Shown: positions 1 to 7,057, counted from the first letter of the stretch. The stretch: 10,544 nt of DNA from Candidatus Aerophobota bacterium (GCA_030672545.1 DAOVGF010000050.1:1-10544); one strand, 5' to 3'. Made by a program: numbers and translations. Notes: generated by a model not told the origin, from the letters alone.

Positions 1-582
1 TCAATGTGGATACTCCGAGGAATAGAAATCGGTATTTTTGGGCAAAGTTTTTTGTCCTACAAAGGAGGACCATCACTTCTCTTGAGTTCACTGAGTGGGA
101 AGGTGGGGTTGATCCCTAAGCTATTTTTTTGGTTCCTGGGATTAGCCATTATCTTTAGTATTATCTTGACCCGGACTAAATTTGGGAATTGGGTATTCGC
201 CGTGGGTGGTAACAAAGAAACAGCCAGAGCCTTGGGGGTGAAAGCCGATAGAGTAAAAATAGCCTGTTTTATGATCACCTCAACTCTGGCAGCTTTTGCC
301 GGAGTTAGCTACTTGGGAACCACTAAATGGTTTATGAGCCGGGTAGGAATGACTCAGTGTGGCTATGGATTAGAATTAGAAGCTATTTGCATAGCCATTA
401 TGGGAGGGGCCTCTTTTGCGGGTGGAATAGGAAGTATACCAGCAACATGTCTGGCTGCTTTGGCTTTTTCCTCCTTTAAAAACGGTTTTATTCTGGTGGG
501 TATACCCAGTTACTGGCTGGATGCATTTGTGGCCATATTGTTAGTAACATTCGTCATATTACACACCGTTCGAAAGAAATAA
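1..582 (+). CDS. Sugar ABC transporter permease, RbsC/XylH type (C-terminal part, 5' end outside window)
   Basis: Integral membrane permease of a carbohydrate ABC importer of the ribose/xylose/galactose class (BPD_transp_2 family). The reading frame is open from base 1, so the ATG at position 4 need not be the start. The visible 193 residues are roughly the C-terminal 60% of a usual permease of about 320 residues. Seen: hydrophobic membrane segments around visible residues 38-57, 85-105, 125-150 and 155-188, and the family-typical cytoplasmic stretch GNWVFAVGGNKETARALGV, followed by a basic VKADRVK segment that in this family lies in the loop contacting the ATPase. The Gly-rich AIMGGASFAGGIGS segment is also characteristic. 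The protein ends in a short basic tail. The ATPase and binding protein presumably lie upstream. The genes that follow suggest it imports the sugar they break down. Family assignment is firm; substrate is unknown. Confidence 0.9.
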   Translation, partial: SMWILRGIEIGIFGQSFLSYKGGPSLLLSSLSGKVGLIPKLFFWFLGLAIIFSIILTRTKFGNWVFAVGGNKETARALGVKADRVKIACFMITSTLAAFAGVSYLGTTKWFMSRVGMTQCGYGLELEAICIAIMGGASFAGGIGSIPATCLAALAFSSFKNGFILVGIPSYWLDAFVAILLVTFVILHTVRKK

Positions 583-588
583 GAATAG

Positions 589-650
589 ATGACTTTCAAA
601 GAATCGTTTCGTGCCTTGACGGGTTTCGAGCGTGAAGAAACTCAAGTCAT
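589..650 (+). repeat. Inverted repeat in the permease/URO-D intergenic gap
   Basis: The 110-base gap 583-692 contains perfect 7-base arms ATGACTT (589-595) and AAGTCAT (644-650). Inside them is a second possible stem, GGGTTTC (621-627) with GAAACTC (637-643), allowing one G-U pair across a 9-base loop. No T-run follows, so it does not look like a classical intrinsic terminator. It could be an RNA processing or stability element after the transporter genes, or chance. Confidence 0.3.
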
Positions 651-692
651 TCAAAATAAGAAAAGTACTATCTTTTAGTATGGGAATAAACA

Positions 693-1892
693 ATGCTTCA
701 TGAATTATCGCCGCGAAGGAGAGTCATTCGAGCTCTCAGAAGACAAAAACCAGATCGGGTACCCAAGGATTTATGGTGGACCTACCAAATTGGTAAGCTC
801 ATTCAAGAGAGGACAGGTTCGTCCAATCCCCTGGAGTACTTTGGTTGTGAGATGAGAATGGTAAGGTGGCTTCCCACTAAGTACAAGCGGGACTTTTCTG
901 ATTACCTGGGAGAGCAATCGTCCTCCTGGATAAGCAAAAATCTTCTTATTGAAAAAAATGCTGTTCCCCAAAGTGCATTAATCCCTCTTGGCGGTGAGCA
1001 GGGAGGGGGTGAATGGGGGTCGGGTGGGGCACCTTCCTCTCCTTGGGTTGACCAGGAATGGGGAGTAGGGTATATTCCAACGATTTCTCAGAACCCGAAA
1101 CATTCTCATTTTTTTGGGTTTGTGTATCCAATGCGTCACCTAAAAGTGAGAGAGGAGCTGAAGAAGTATCCTTTCAGTGATTATCGGGCTGGTTACCGTC
1201 ATCAACACCTCGAGGGTCAGGTGAAAGAGATTCATAAACAGGAATTGTGTGCCCTGGCTATGATGCCGGTGACTATTTTTGAGGTGAGCTGGCAGCTCAG
1301 AGGGATGGAAAATCTTCTTCTTGATTTTTTGGAAAATAGACCTTTCGCCATGTATCTCTTGGACTTTATTACGGAGATGCGCAGATTTATGATTCGGCGT
1401 TTTGCCGAAGCAGGAGTGGATCACATTCATTTAGGTGATGATATGGGAACCCAAAGAGGCATGCTCATGAGTCCGGAAATGTGGAGAGAATGGTTCAAGG
1501 AAAGAATACAAAGTATTATTCTCGTGGCCAAAAAAATCAATCCCGAAGTGATAATTTCTTATCATAGTGATGGGAACATTGAAAAGATAATTCCAGAGTT
1601 AATCGAGATTGGGATCGAGGTACTCAATCCGGTTCAGCCGGAGGCTATGGACCCGATGAAGTTAAAACAGAAATATGGAAATAAACTTGCTTTCTGGGGA
1701 ACCGTGGGTACTCAAAGTACCATGCCTTTTGGGACCCCGAAAGAAGTCAAAAAAGTGGTGAAACAAAGAATCGAAACCGTAGGAGATGGTGGAGGTCTGT
1801 TGATATCTCCTACCCACATGCTTGAACCAGAGGTTCCCTGGGAAAATATACGGGCTTTTTTTGAGGCGGTGGAAGAGTACGGTCATTACTAA
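693..1892 (+). CDS. Uroporphyrinogen decarboxylase (URO-D) superfamily protein, probable corrinoid/methyl-transfer-like or unassigned enzyme
   Basis: A 399-residue TIM-barrel protein of the URO-D/MtaA/CmuA superfamily. Seen: the N-terminal family signature RRRVIRALRRQKPDRVPKDL (residues 8-27), a DEWG-like motif at 121-124, HIHLGDDMGTQRGMLMSPEMW (244-264, given here as key residues H244, D249, D250), SYHSDG (289-294), and GGGLLISPTHMLEPEVPWEN within 366-385. In MtaA-type methyltransferases the second and third signatures carry H-x-C and Cys zinc ligands. Here they read H291-x-D293 and H375. True UroD enzymes make coproporphyrinogen for haem; the divergence and sugar-gene context argue against that. 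Related genes often sit in carbohydrate clusters of anaerobes with no proven role. Residues 100-116 form a Gly-rich insertion. The ATG has only a weak upstream GGGA, and no better in-frame start is visible. Superfamily is confident; reaction unknown. Confidence 0.85.
   Translation: MLHELSPRRRVIRALRRQKPDRVPKDLWWTYQIGKLIQERTGSSNPLEYFGCEMRMVRWLPTKYKRDFSDYLGEQSSSWISKNLLIEKNAVPQSALIPLGGEQGGGEWGSGGAPSSPWVDQEWGVGYIPTISQNPKHSHFFGFVYPMRHLKVREELKKYPFSDYRAGYRHQHLEGQVKEIHKQELCALAMMPVTIFEVSWQLRGMENLLLDFLENRPFAMYLLDFITEMRRFMIRRFAEAGVDHIHLGDDMGTQRGMLMSPEMWREWFKERIQSIILVAKKINPEVIISYHSDGNIEKIIPELIEIGIEVLNPVQPEAMDPMKLKQKYGNKLAFWGTVGTQSTMPFGTPKEVKKVVKQRIETVGDGGGLLISPTHMLEPEVPWENIRAFFEAVEEYGHY
1001..1029 (+). 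other. G-quadruplex-type motif inside the URO-D-like gene
   Basis: Five G-runs of three or more fall within 29 bases: 1001-1003, 1005-1009, 1015-1019, 1022-1024 and 1026-1029, with spacers of 1, 5, 2 and 1 bases. This matches the usual G3+N1-7 quadruplex pattern on the coding strand, and therefore also in the mRNA. It encodes the Gly-rich linker at about residues 103-113 of the protein. Folding is inferred from pattern only. Confidence 0.55.
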
Positions 1893-1922
1893 AGGGTTAT
1901 TCTATTACATCTTAATTAGAGT

Positions 1923-1928
1923 GGGGGG
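1923..1928 (+). promoter_or_regulatory. Ribosome binding site of the isomerase gene
   Basis: A run of six G residues lies 7 bases before the ATG at 1936. It supports that start and suggests independent, efficient initiation after the 43-base gap from the preceding stop. Confidence 0.6.
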
Positions 1929-1935
1929 ATAAAAG

Positions 1936-3453
1936 ATGAGTTACCGGGTAAAATATTCAAAAGAAGAAGCTCCTAAGATAGGAGTAGTGTCTGTCGCTAT
2001 CGGGGCTTTTAGCGCGGTGGGCAAACAAATGGTGGAAGATCAGTTTAAAGTTCTTTTTGCTCAGTTCAAGAAGGAAGGCATCGTCAGCGAGGATTCAATT
2101 TTTTACTCTCAAAGAATCTTTGGTCCCAATGAAGCTGCTAAGATGACCAGGAGGTTTGCTCAAGAAAGAGTAGATGCCATTATTGTTCTTAACAGTGCTT
2201 TTCCCAACGGGAATGCATTCTTAACTTTGGCCACCGATCCCTATTTATTCAGGATTCCTCTTATCCTTACCGCTCCCCTGGAAGCAGAGCTGAGGATTCC
2301 TGAATGGACTACTAATGCCTGGTGCGGAGTAATAATGAATAACTATGTAGCTAAAAGGTTGAATCGGTACGTTTATCCTTTAGCGGGGTGGCCTGAGGAT
2401 ATAGAGTATCAAGAACAACTCAAGATGTTGCTCCAGGTGTTCTTTACGGTCAAAGAGCTGAGGAAAGATCTTCTCGGACGTTTCGGTGACGCCCCGGGCG
2501 GATTTCACTCCGCTAGTGGCGATCAACTGGCCTATGCTCAAGTATTTGGCACTCGTATAGAAACCATAGACTGGACCGCGGTTATGGAGACCTATCGGAC
2601 AAAATTGGCTAAGGGATATAAGGGAGAGGTCAGTTTTAATGAACAGGATGTCCGGGAGACGGCTGAGGAAATGGAGAAAGGCAGACCCGTCCTTGTTGAG
2701 AATGAGTTAATCCATAAGGCTGCTCGACTCTATCATACTTTTCGCTCGATGGTGGAGGCTAATGGTTTTACCTCGGCTGCCTTTAGATGTTGGCCCGAAA
2801 TGGGTGAGCCTTATATCGGAATCGCTCCCTGTCTCAGCATAAGCTGGCTTCTTTCCCAGAGGGATGTTACCGCGGCAAGTTGTGAAGGGGATTGGCCCAC
2901 GGCGGTAGCTCAGAGTATGGGGACTCTTCTTTCCGGAAAACCGGCCGCCTGTCTGGATCTAGTGAATTATACCGGACATTCTCCTCTAGTACAGTTAGGG
3001 CATTGCGGAGTAGGAATGGCTAATTTTATGGCACCCAATCAGTTAAGATTGGAAGGAAGGGTTTCCCCGGAAATAAAAGAAAAAATTATGAGTGGGAGAA
3101 TAAGAGTTAATGAGGCCATTGTGGAAAAAAGCCCGGATAGGCAGGGAGGACAAAGGATTGGCCCGGCCTACATTGGTCAATTCCAGTATGGAACAAAGAC
3201 CGGGATTAATCTTGTTCAAGATAAGAATGGAAAATTCAAGATGTTAGCCTTTACCGGTGAAAACAAGCCAGAAACAGCTAAAGGACTGCTTTACTGTGCG
3301 GCTGATATAGAGGTGAGAAATTATCAGCGGTTGAATAAGCTTATCTTGGAACATGGTTTTTCCCACCACCTGGCCATGGCTTTGGGAGATATTTCCCGAG
3401 AATTAGCTGTTCTGTGTGACTATTACGGCATTGAATACATAACTCCTGATTGA
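1936..3453 (+). CDS. L-fucose/L-arabinose isomerase-fold sugar isomerase
   Basis: Cytoplasmic 505-residue protein of the FucI/AraI superfamily, which interconverts aldoses and ketoses with a divalent metal, usually Mn2+. Seen: N-terminal Rossmann-like region with VDAIIVLNSAFPNGNA (79-94), a central APGGFHSASGDQLAY segment (186-200), and a C-terminal catalytic half with TAASCEGDWPTAVAQS (312-327), AACLDLVNYTGHSP (337-350), QLGHCGVG (353-360) and HGFSHHLAMALGDI (473-486). By family analogy the metal ligands corresponding to E. coli FucI Glu337, Asp361 and His528 would be E317, D341 and H477 or H478. Length is nearer to AraA (about 500) than to FucI (about 590), and similarity by eye is to the uncharacterised FucI-like group rather than to either enzyme. 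Kinase and aldolase genes downstream make an aldose-to-ketose step plausible. A G6 ribosome site fixes the start. Substrate is unknown. Confidence 0.85.
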   Translation: MSYRVKYSKEEAPKIGVVSVAIGAFSAVGKQMVEDQFKVLFAQFKKEGIVSEDSIFYSQRIFGPNEAAKMTRRFAQERVDAIIVLNSAFPNGNAFLTLATDPYLFRIPLILTAPLEAELRIPEWTTNAWCGVIMNNYVAKRLNRYVYPLAGWPEDIEYQEQLKMLLQVFFTVKELRKDLLGRFGDAPGGFHSASGDQLAYAQVFGTRIETIDWTAVMETYRTKLAKGYKGEVSFNEQDVRETAEEMEKGRPVLVENELIHKAARLYHTFRSMVEANGFTSAAFRCWPEMGEPYIGIAPCLSISWLLSQRDVTAASCEGDWPTAVAQSMGTLLSGKPAACLDLVNYTGHSPLVQLGHCGVGMANFMAPNQLRLEGRVSPEIKEKIMSGRIRVNEAIVEKSPDRQGGQRIGPAYIGQFQYGTKTGINLVQDKNGKFKMLAFTGENKPETAKGLLYCAADIEVRNYQRLNKLILEHGFSHHLAMALGDISRELAVLCDYYGIEYITPD

Positions 3454-3459
3454 GGGCCA

Positions 3460-3570
3460 GGTCAAAAATTTATGAGTACGCCGAGGGAACTTTATATATC
3501 AAGAGAAGCTGCCATCTTTAGGTTGTGCACGAGATAAGGTAGTGGCAAGAAGACCAAGATATTTTTGACC
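3460..3570 (+). ncRNA. Candidate structured RNA leader before the aldolase gene
   Basis: The gap between the isomerase stop and the aldolase ATG contains a perfect 10-base inverted repeat: GGTCAAAAAT at 3460-3469 and ATTTTTGACC at 3561-3570. Within it a second stem can form: 3511-3515 pairs with 3542-3546 and 3516-3520 with 3535-3539, ten pairs including three G-U, with a two-base bulge at 3540-3541 and a 14-base loop containing the palindrome GTGCAC. The outer stem ends 13 bases before the AAAAAGG ribosome site at 3584. I recognise no known riboswitch core. It could be a cis-regulatory leader, an mRNA processing site or a transcript-stabilising fold. Folding is by eye only. Confidence 0.4.
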
Positions 3571-3583
3571 ATAATTGATTGAT

Positions 3584-3590
3584 AAAAAGG
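3584..3590 (+). promoter_or_regulatory. Ribosome binding site that decides the aldolase start
   Basis: AAAAAGG lies 8 bases before the in-frame ATG at 3599. The alternative in-frame TTG at 3575 lies upstream of this site, has no purine-rich sequence before it, and would add eight mostly Lys/Asp residues. ATG 3599 is therefore preferred. Confidence 0.65.
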
Positions 3591-3598
3591 ATAAAAAA

Positions 3599-4414
3599 AT
3601 GGAAACAGGAAAAACTTTAAGATTAAGGAGAATTTTCTCCCAGGGTAAAGCAGTGATAATTCCCATTGATCATGCTCTTTACTCAGGACCGGTGAAAGGT
3701 ATAGAGAATTTGAAGGAATTAGTTAGTATAATCTCCCAGACCTCCACCGATGCTGTTTTGATTAGCCCAGGTATGCTGAGAAGGGTTAAGGAGGTCATCG
3801 GCAATTTGGCTACCATAGTAAGAATTGATGGTACCCATACTCAACTGGGATCTCATCTGGAGAAAATTGATCTCATCACTACCGTTGAACATGCCCTGAA
3901 GTTGGGAGCTGATATGGTGGTGATTAATGTATTTGTAGGTACCGAAAATGAGGATGAACTCTTAAGAAAACTGGGAAGAGTAGCTACCGCTTGTCTTGAA
4001 TGGGGTCTTCCTCTTATGGCGGAGATGATTCCCTCTTATGTATTAAAATACCACTATGCTCAAGAAGAAAAGGATTACGATCAGGAAAGGGCAGCCGCCG
4101 AGATCAAACTGGTCAGCAGATTAGGAGCCGAACTGGGCGCCGATGTGATTAAAACTCACTATACCGGAAGTATAGATACTTTTAAAGAGGTAGTCTTTAC
4201 TACCCCCATACCTGTTGTTATCGCTGGTGGTCCCAAAACCCGGGGAGATGAAGATTTCCTCCAACGAGTATATGAGGTGATCCAGGCCGGAGCCGGGGGA
4301 ATATGTATGGGAAGGAATGTATGGGGAAGGAAGAATATCAAGGGTATGCTTCTGGCTCTTGGCCACATTGTTCATGATCAGGCAAAAGTGGAAGAAGTAA
4401 TAAAGCTTATTTAA
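3599..4414 (+). CDS. Class I aldolase of the DeoC/LacD/FbaB (archaeal-type FBP aldolase, AroA'-like) family
   Basis: Cytoplasmic 271-residue Schiff-base aldolase with a TIM barrel. Family members cleave fructose 1,6-bisphosphate, tagatose bisphosphate or sulfofructose phosphate, or, as AroA' and LsrF, act on related phosphorylated ketoses. Seen: AVIIPIDHALYSGP (18-31) with the active-site Asp24, GADMVVINVF (103-112), GLPLMAEMIPSY (136-147), GADVIKTHYTG (180-190) with the probable Schiff-base Lys185, and the phosphate-binding AGGPKTRG (209-216) and GGICMGRNVWG (233-243). Retention of both phosphate-binding loops implies a phosphorylated substrate. The place where archaeal FBP aldolases have a catalytic Tyr (MMYPRG) reads EMIPSY here. 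The stop codon overlaps an out-of-frame ATG, and the kinase follows after 9 bases, so the two are likely one transcript. Family is certain; exact substrate is not. Confidence 0.88.
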   Translation: METGKTLRLRRIFSQGKAVIIPIDHALYSGPVKGIENLKELVSIISQTSTDAVLISPGMLRRVKEVIGNLATIVRIDGTHTQLGSHLEKIDLITTVEHALKLGADMVVINVFVGTENEDELLRKLGRVATACLEWGLPLMAEMIPSYVLKYHYAQEEKDYDQERAAAEIKLVSRLGAELGADVIKTHYTGSIDTFKEVVFTTPIPVVIAGGPKTRGDEDFLQRVYEVIQAGAGGICMGRNVWGRKNIKGMLLALGHIVHDQAKVEEVIKLI

Positions 4415-4423
4415 TGGCCAACT

Positions 4424-5341
4424 ATGAATCACCTTACAAAAATGCAACCTGAGGTAATTGGCTTAGGAGTTAGTGCGGTGGATTATCTGGCCTTATTTCC
4501 CCACTTTCCTGAGCAAGATGAGAAGACACGTATACCCAAGTTTAGTAAGCAGGGGGGTGGACCAGCGGCTACCGCCTTAGTTACTCTGGCTCGTTTTGGT
4601 ATTACTGCGGGTTACGTGGGCAAGGTGGGTGGGGATGATTTTGGAAAGTTTATCCTCCAGGGGTTGAAAGAAGAGAGAGTAGATACCAGCCGGGTGATTA
4701 TAGACAAAAAAGCTCCCTCTTTGTTTGCCTTTGTGATAGTAGAAAAGGAAAGGGGAACCAGAACTATTCTCTGGAGAGAGGGCAATCGCTCTCCCTTGAA
4801 AATCTCCGAGCTTGATCAAGATTATATTCTTGGCGGGAAGATTCTTCATCTTGACGGTAATGAGGCTGAGGCGGCCATTTGGGCGGCTAAAAAGGCCCGG
4901 GGGAAAGGAATTACGGTTGTCCTCGATGCGGATATCATTCTTCCAGGGATTGAGGAGTTAATAAAACTGGCCGATGTAGTTATTCCTTCCCGGTCGGTAG
5001 CCACTAAAGTGACCCATAAAAATGATCCTGAAGAAGCTGCCAAAGAAATTTTTTCCTGGGGTCCTAAAATAGTGGCCATCACTCTGGGAGAAAAAGGTTG
5101 TTTTTGTAAGTCAAAAGATGAGGCTTTCTTCCAACCCAGCCTAAAGATAGAGGTAGTAGATACCACCGGCGCCGGAGATGTTTTTCACGGAGCTTTTATT
5201 TACGGGCTTTTGCAGGGGTGGGATATAAGAAAAATAGCCGGATTCTCTAACGTGGTAGCGGCTTTGAACTGTACTAAATTGGGAGGAAGAGCCGGTATTC
5301 CTACTTTGTCCCAGGCCCTGAATTTATTGCGAAAATTATGA
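4424..5341 (+). CDS. PfkB/ribokinase-family sugar kinase
   Basis: Cytoplasmic 305-residue ATP-dependent kinase of the ribokinase superfamily, of normal family length. Seen: N-terminal VIGLGVSAVDYLA (11-23), the substrate-binding GGGPAATALVTLARFG (44-59) and GKVGGDDFG (66-74), and the C-terminal PfkB signature VVDTTGAGDVFHGAFIYGLL (244-263, shown as key residues T248, G249, G251), with catalytic base D252 and the anion hole formed by GAGD. NCTKLGG (282-288) completes the nucleotide site region. The gene starts 9 bases after the aldolase stop and has no clear Shine-Dalgarno site, so translation is probably coupled. An alternative ATG lies at 4442 (residue 7). With isomerase and aldolase beside it, the likely job is to phosphorylate a ketose (or a ketose phosphate) before cleavage. 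A specific name such as fructokinase or ribokinase is not supported. Confidence 0.9.
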   Translation: MNHLTKMQPEVIGLGVSAVDYLALFPHFPEQDEKTRIPKFSKQGGGPAATALVTLARFGITAGYVGKVGGDDFGKFILQGLKEERVDTSRVIIDKKAPSLFAFVIVEKERGTRTILWREGNRSPLKISELDQDYILGGKILHLDGNEAEAAIWAAKKARGKGITVVLDADIILPGIEELIKLADVVIPSRSVATKVTHKNDPEEAAKEIFSWGPKIVAITLGEKGCFCKSKDEAFFQPSLKIEVVDTTGAGDVFHGAFIYGLLQGWDIRKIAGFSNVVAALNCTKLGGRAGIPTLSQALNLLRKL

Positions 5342-5356
5342 TAAGGTGTTTAGTCA

Positions 5357-7057
5357 TTAGATTGAGAGGAGAAAAACGAAAAACATAAATCCTACTATTA
5401 GGAGTAAAAGAGACCCATTAAGACCAGGTCTTACATTTCTAATGTATTTAAGAACTTTTTTGCCCTTTAAACTATTGATTAAGAGGTAAAGCATAAAACC
5501 CAAACCCAGGGTAATTAGACTGTTGGCCAACGTCGGCAGGGAATAAACCGATAGGTTTACTTTTATACTTTCTCCCAGGGCGAGTTTAGAAATTATTCCT
5601 GCTCCCGTGCTGGGAAATAAACCGGTAAGTAAACAAAGAGCGGAGAGGATAAAAAGAGGAATTAACATTTCTTTGGGTGGTCTTTTCCCATTCTTTATCT
5701 TAGTTTCCGAGGGCTTTTCATCTTGTTTTTCTAGGTTTTTTGGCTCTTTTTTGAAAGAGCCTTCTTTAATTATTCTCCCTCTAAAAATTAGAGATAGTTT
5801 GGTAAGAGAAGCTACCGTACCCACGCTGGTCAGAAAAATAAGAAAATAAATAAAAAAATGTTCCTCCTTGAGGGAAATAGAAATTAAGTTTTTGCTCACG
5901 TATCCGTTGAAGGGAGGAATTCCAGAGATAGAAAGAGCACCTACGAGAAAGCCCAGACCCACCAGGGGCATTTTTTTCCCCAGACCTCTTAGTTCATCAA
6001 TATTCCTTTTTCCGGTACTGTATATTACCGCTCCTATGGAGAAAAACAAAAGACTCTTGAATAAGGAATGACTGAGCAAATGGTAGAACGAGGCCGTAAG
6101 GGAAAGAGACGTAGCTGCACCAAAACTGACTACGATAAACCCCATCTGTGAGATTGAGTGATAAGCCAGAAGTTTTTTGCTATCATTTTGAGCTATCGCC
6201 CAGATAACTGCCAAGAGAGCCGTAAAAGCTCCGATCCAGAGTAACAAATGCTGCAGATTAGTGCTCTGAAAGAGTCTTAATATGCGCCATATAGCTAGAA
6301 AAGATACTTTGATCATCACTCCTGATAAGATTGCTGAAACCGAATGAGGGGCATAGGCGTGAGCGCCGGGAAGCCAGGTATGCAGGGGGATGAATGCTGC
6401 CTTGACTCCTATCCCTACGGTTAAAGAAACCAGGGAAAGGGTAAATATAGGGGAACCTCTGTCAATATGGGTACCCCAGCGGGCTATCTCTCTTAAAGAG
6501 AGAATACCTGTTTGTTGATACAAAAGAGCGATACCCAAAAGAAAGAACCCCATTCCCAAAGAACTGATAAGAAGATAGTTAAAGCTGGCCATTATAGACT
6601 TTTCCCCTCCCCGGCAAGCAATCAAAATATAGGAAGCTATGGACAGTATTTCAAAGAAGACAAACATATTGAACAAATCGCCAGTAAGTATAACTCCCTC
6701 CATGCCTCCCAGGAGGATTAAAAAGAAAAAGTAAAATTTATACTGATGTTTTTCTTCTCCTCCGGCAAAGATTAGAGCAAGCAGAGCAATAAGCATTCCT
6801 ATTAGCGAGGTGATCCAGGCCAGTCCATCCATATAAAGACTAATTCCCACCGGTTCTTTCCAGCCCCCCAGGGGATAATCAATGACCTGTCCGGCAAAAA
6901 TAAGGGGAAAGAGAAATCCCAGGACAATGAGAGAGGTAGACACTGCTCCCAGGCTAACTAATTTGGCTAAGGGGAGATAAGGGAAATATTTATTCAGAAG
7001 GCTTAATAAAGAAGCTAAGAAAGGAATGAGAACAAGAAGAATAACTAAATTATTCAT
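5357..7057 (-). CDS. mrpD: Mrp/Mbh antiporter subunit D (MrpD/MbhH, NuoN-like proton-conducting membrane subunit)
   Basis: A 566-residue polytopic membrane protein (about 14 helices) of the Proton_antipo_M family, the NuoL/M/N-like subunit of Mrp antiporters and membrane-bound hydrogenases. Seen: GDLFNMFVFFEILSIASY (126-143) with the conserved helix-5 Glu136, GIGVKAAFIPLHTWLPGAHA (215-234) with Lys219, IKVSF with Lys250, SHSLFKSLLFF (329-339) with Lys334, and GISGIPPFNGYVSKN-like sequence at 376-390 with Lys389. These Glu/Lys residues are the expected proton-path charges. A Lys/Glu-rich cytoplasmic loop of about 35 residues (429-463) is longer and more polar than in typical MrpD. It is last in the operon; its ATG overlaps the MrpC stop (ATGA). 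As no MrpA is present, it would be the only large ion-translocating subunit, as in archaeal Mbh. The convergent kinase gene ends 15 bases away. Confidence 0.93.
   Translation of the reverse strand: MNNLVILLVLIPFLASLLSLLNKYFPYLPLAKLVSLGAVSTSLIVLGFLFPLIFAGQVIDYPLGGWKEPVGISLYMDGLAWITSLIGMLIALLALIFAGGEEKHQYKFYFFFLILLGGMEGVILTGDLFNMFVFFEILSIASYILIACRGGEKSIMASFNYLLISSLGMGFFLLGIALLYQQTGILSLREIARWGTHIDRGSPIFTLSLVSLTVGIGVKAAFIPLHTWLPGAHAYAPHSVSAILSGVMIKVSFLAIWRILRLFQSTNLQHLLLWIGAFTALLAVIWAIAQNDSKKLLAYHSISQMGFIVVSFGAATSLSLTASFYHLLSHSLFKSLLFFSIGAVIYSTGKRNIDELRGLGKKMPLVGLGFLVGALSISGIPPFNGYVSKNLISISLKEEHFFIYFLIFLTSVGTVASLTKLSLIFRGRIIKEGSFKKEPKNLEKQDEKPSETKIKNGKRPPKEMLIPLFILSALCLLTGLFPSTGAGIISKLALGESIKVNLSVYSLPTLANSLITLGLGFMLYLLINSLKGKKVLKYIRNVRPGLNGSLLLLIVGFMFFVFLLSI

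Noticed and set aside
693..1892. Genuine HemE (haem biosynthesis)
   Set aside because: Sequence is far from HemE, it carries a metal-site-like H-x-D, and no haem genes are nearby.
3460..3570. Known riboswitch (cobalamin, THF, c-di-GMP, fluoride) or self-cleaving ribozyme in the aldolase leader
   Set aside because: None of the conserved core sequences I can recall for these classes is present; only generic stems remain.
3460..3570. The 10-base inverted repeat as ends of a miniature transposon
   Set aside because: No flanking target duplication was seen, and the arms are short and A/T-rich; an RNA stem is the simpler reading.
3575..3598. TTG start for the aldolase eight codons upstream
   Set aside because: The AAAAAGG ribosome site lies downstream of it and correctly serves ATG 3599.
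4121..4447. A 108-codon open frame on the - strand opposite the aldolase end
   Set aside because: Overlaps the aldolase and kinase start on the other strand; no family pattern; shadow frame.
5342..5356. Bidirectional terminator between the convergent kinase and MrpD genes
   Set aside because: Only 15 bases separate the stops, with no GC stem or T-run; no terminator is supported.
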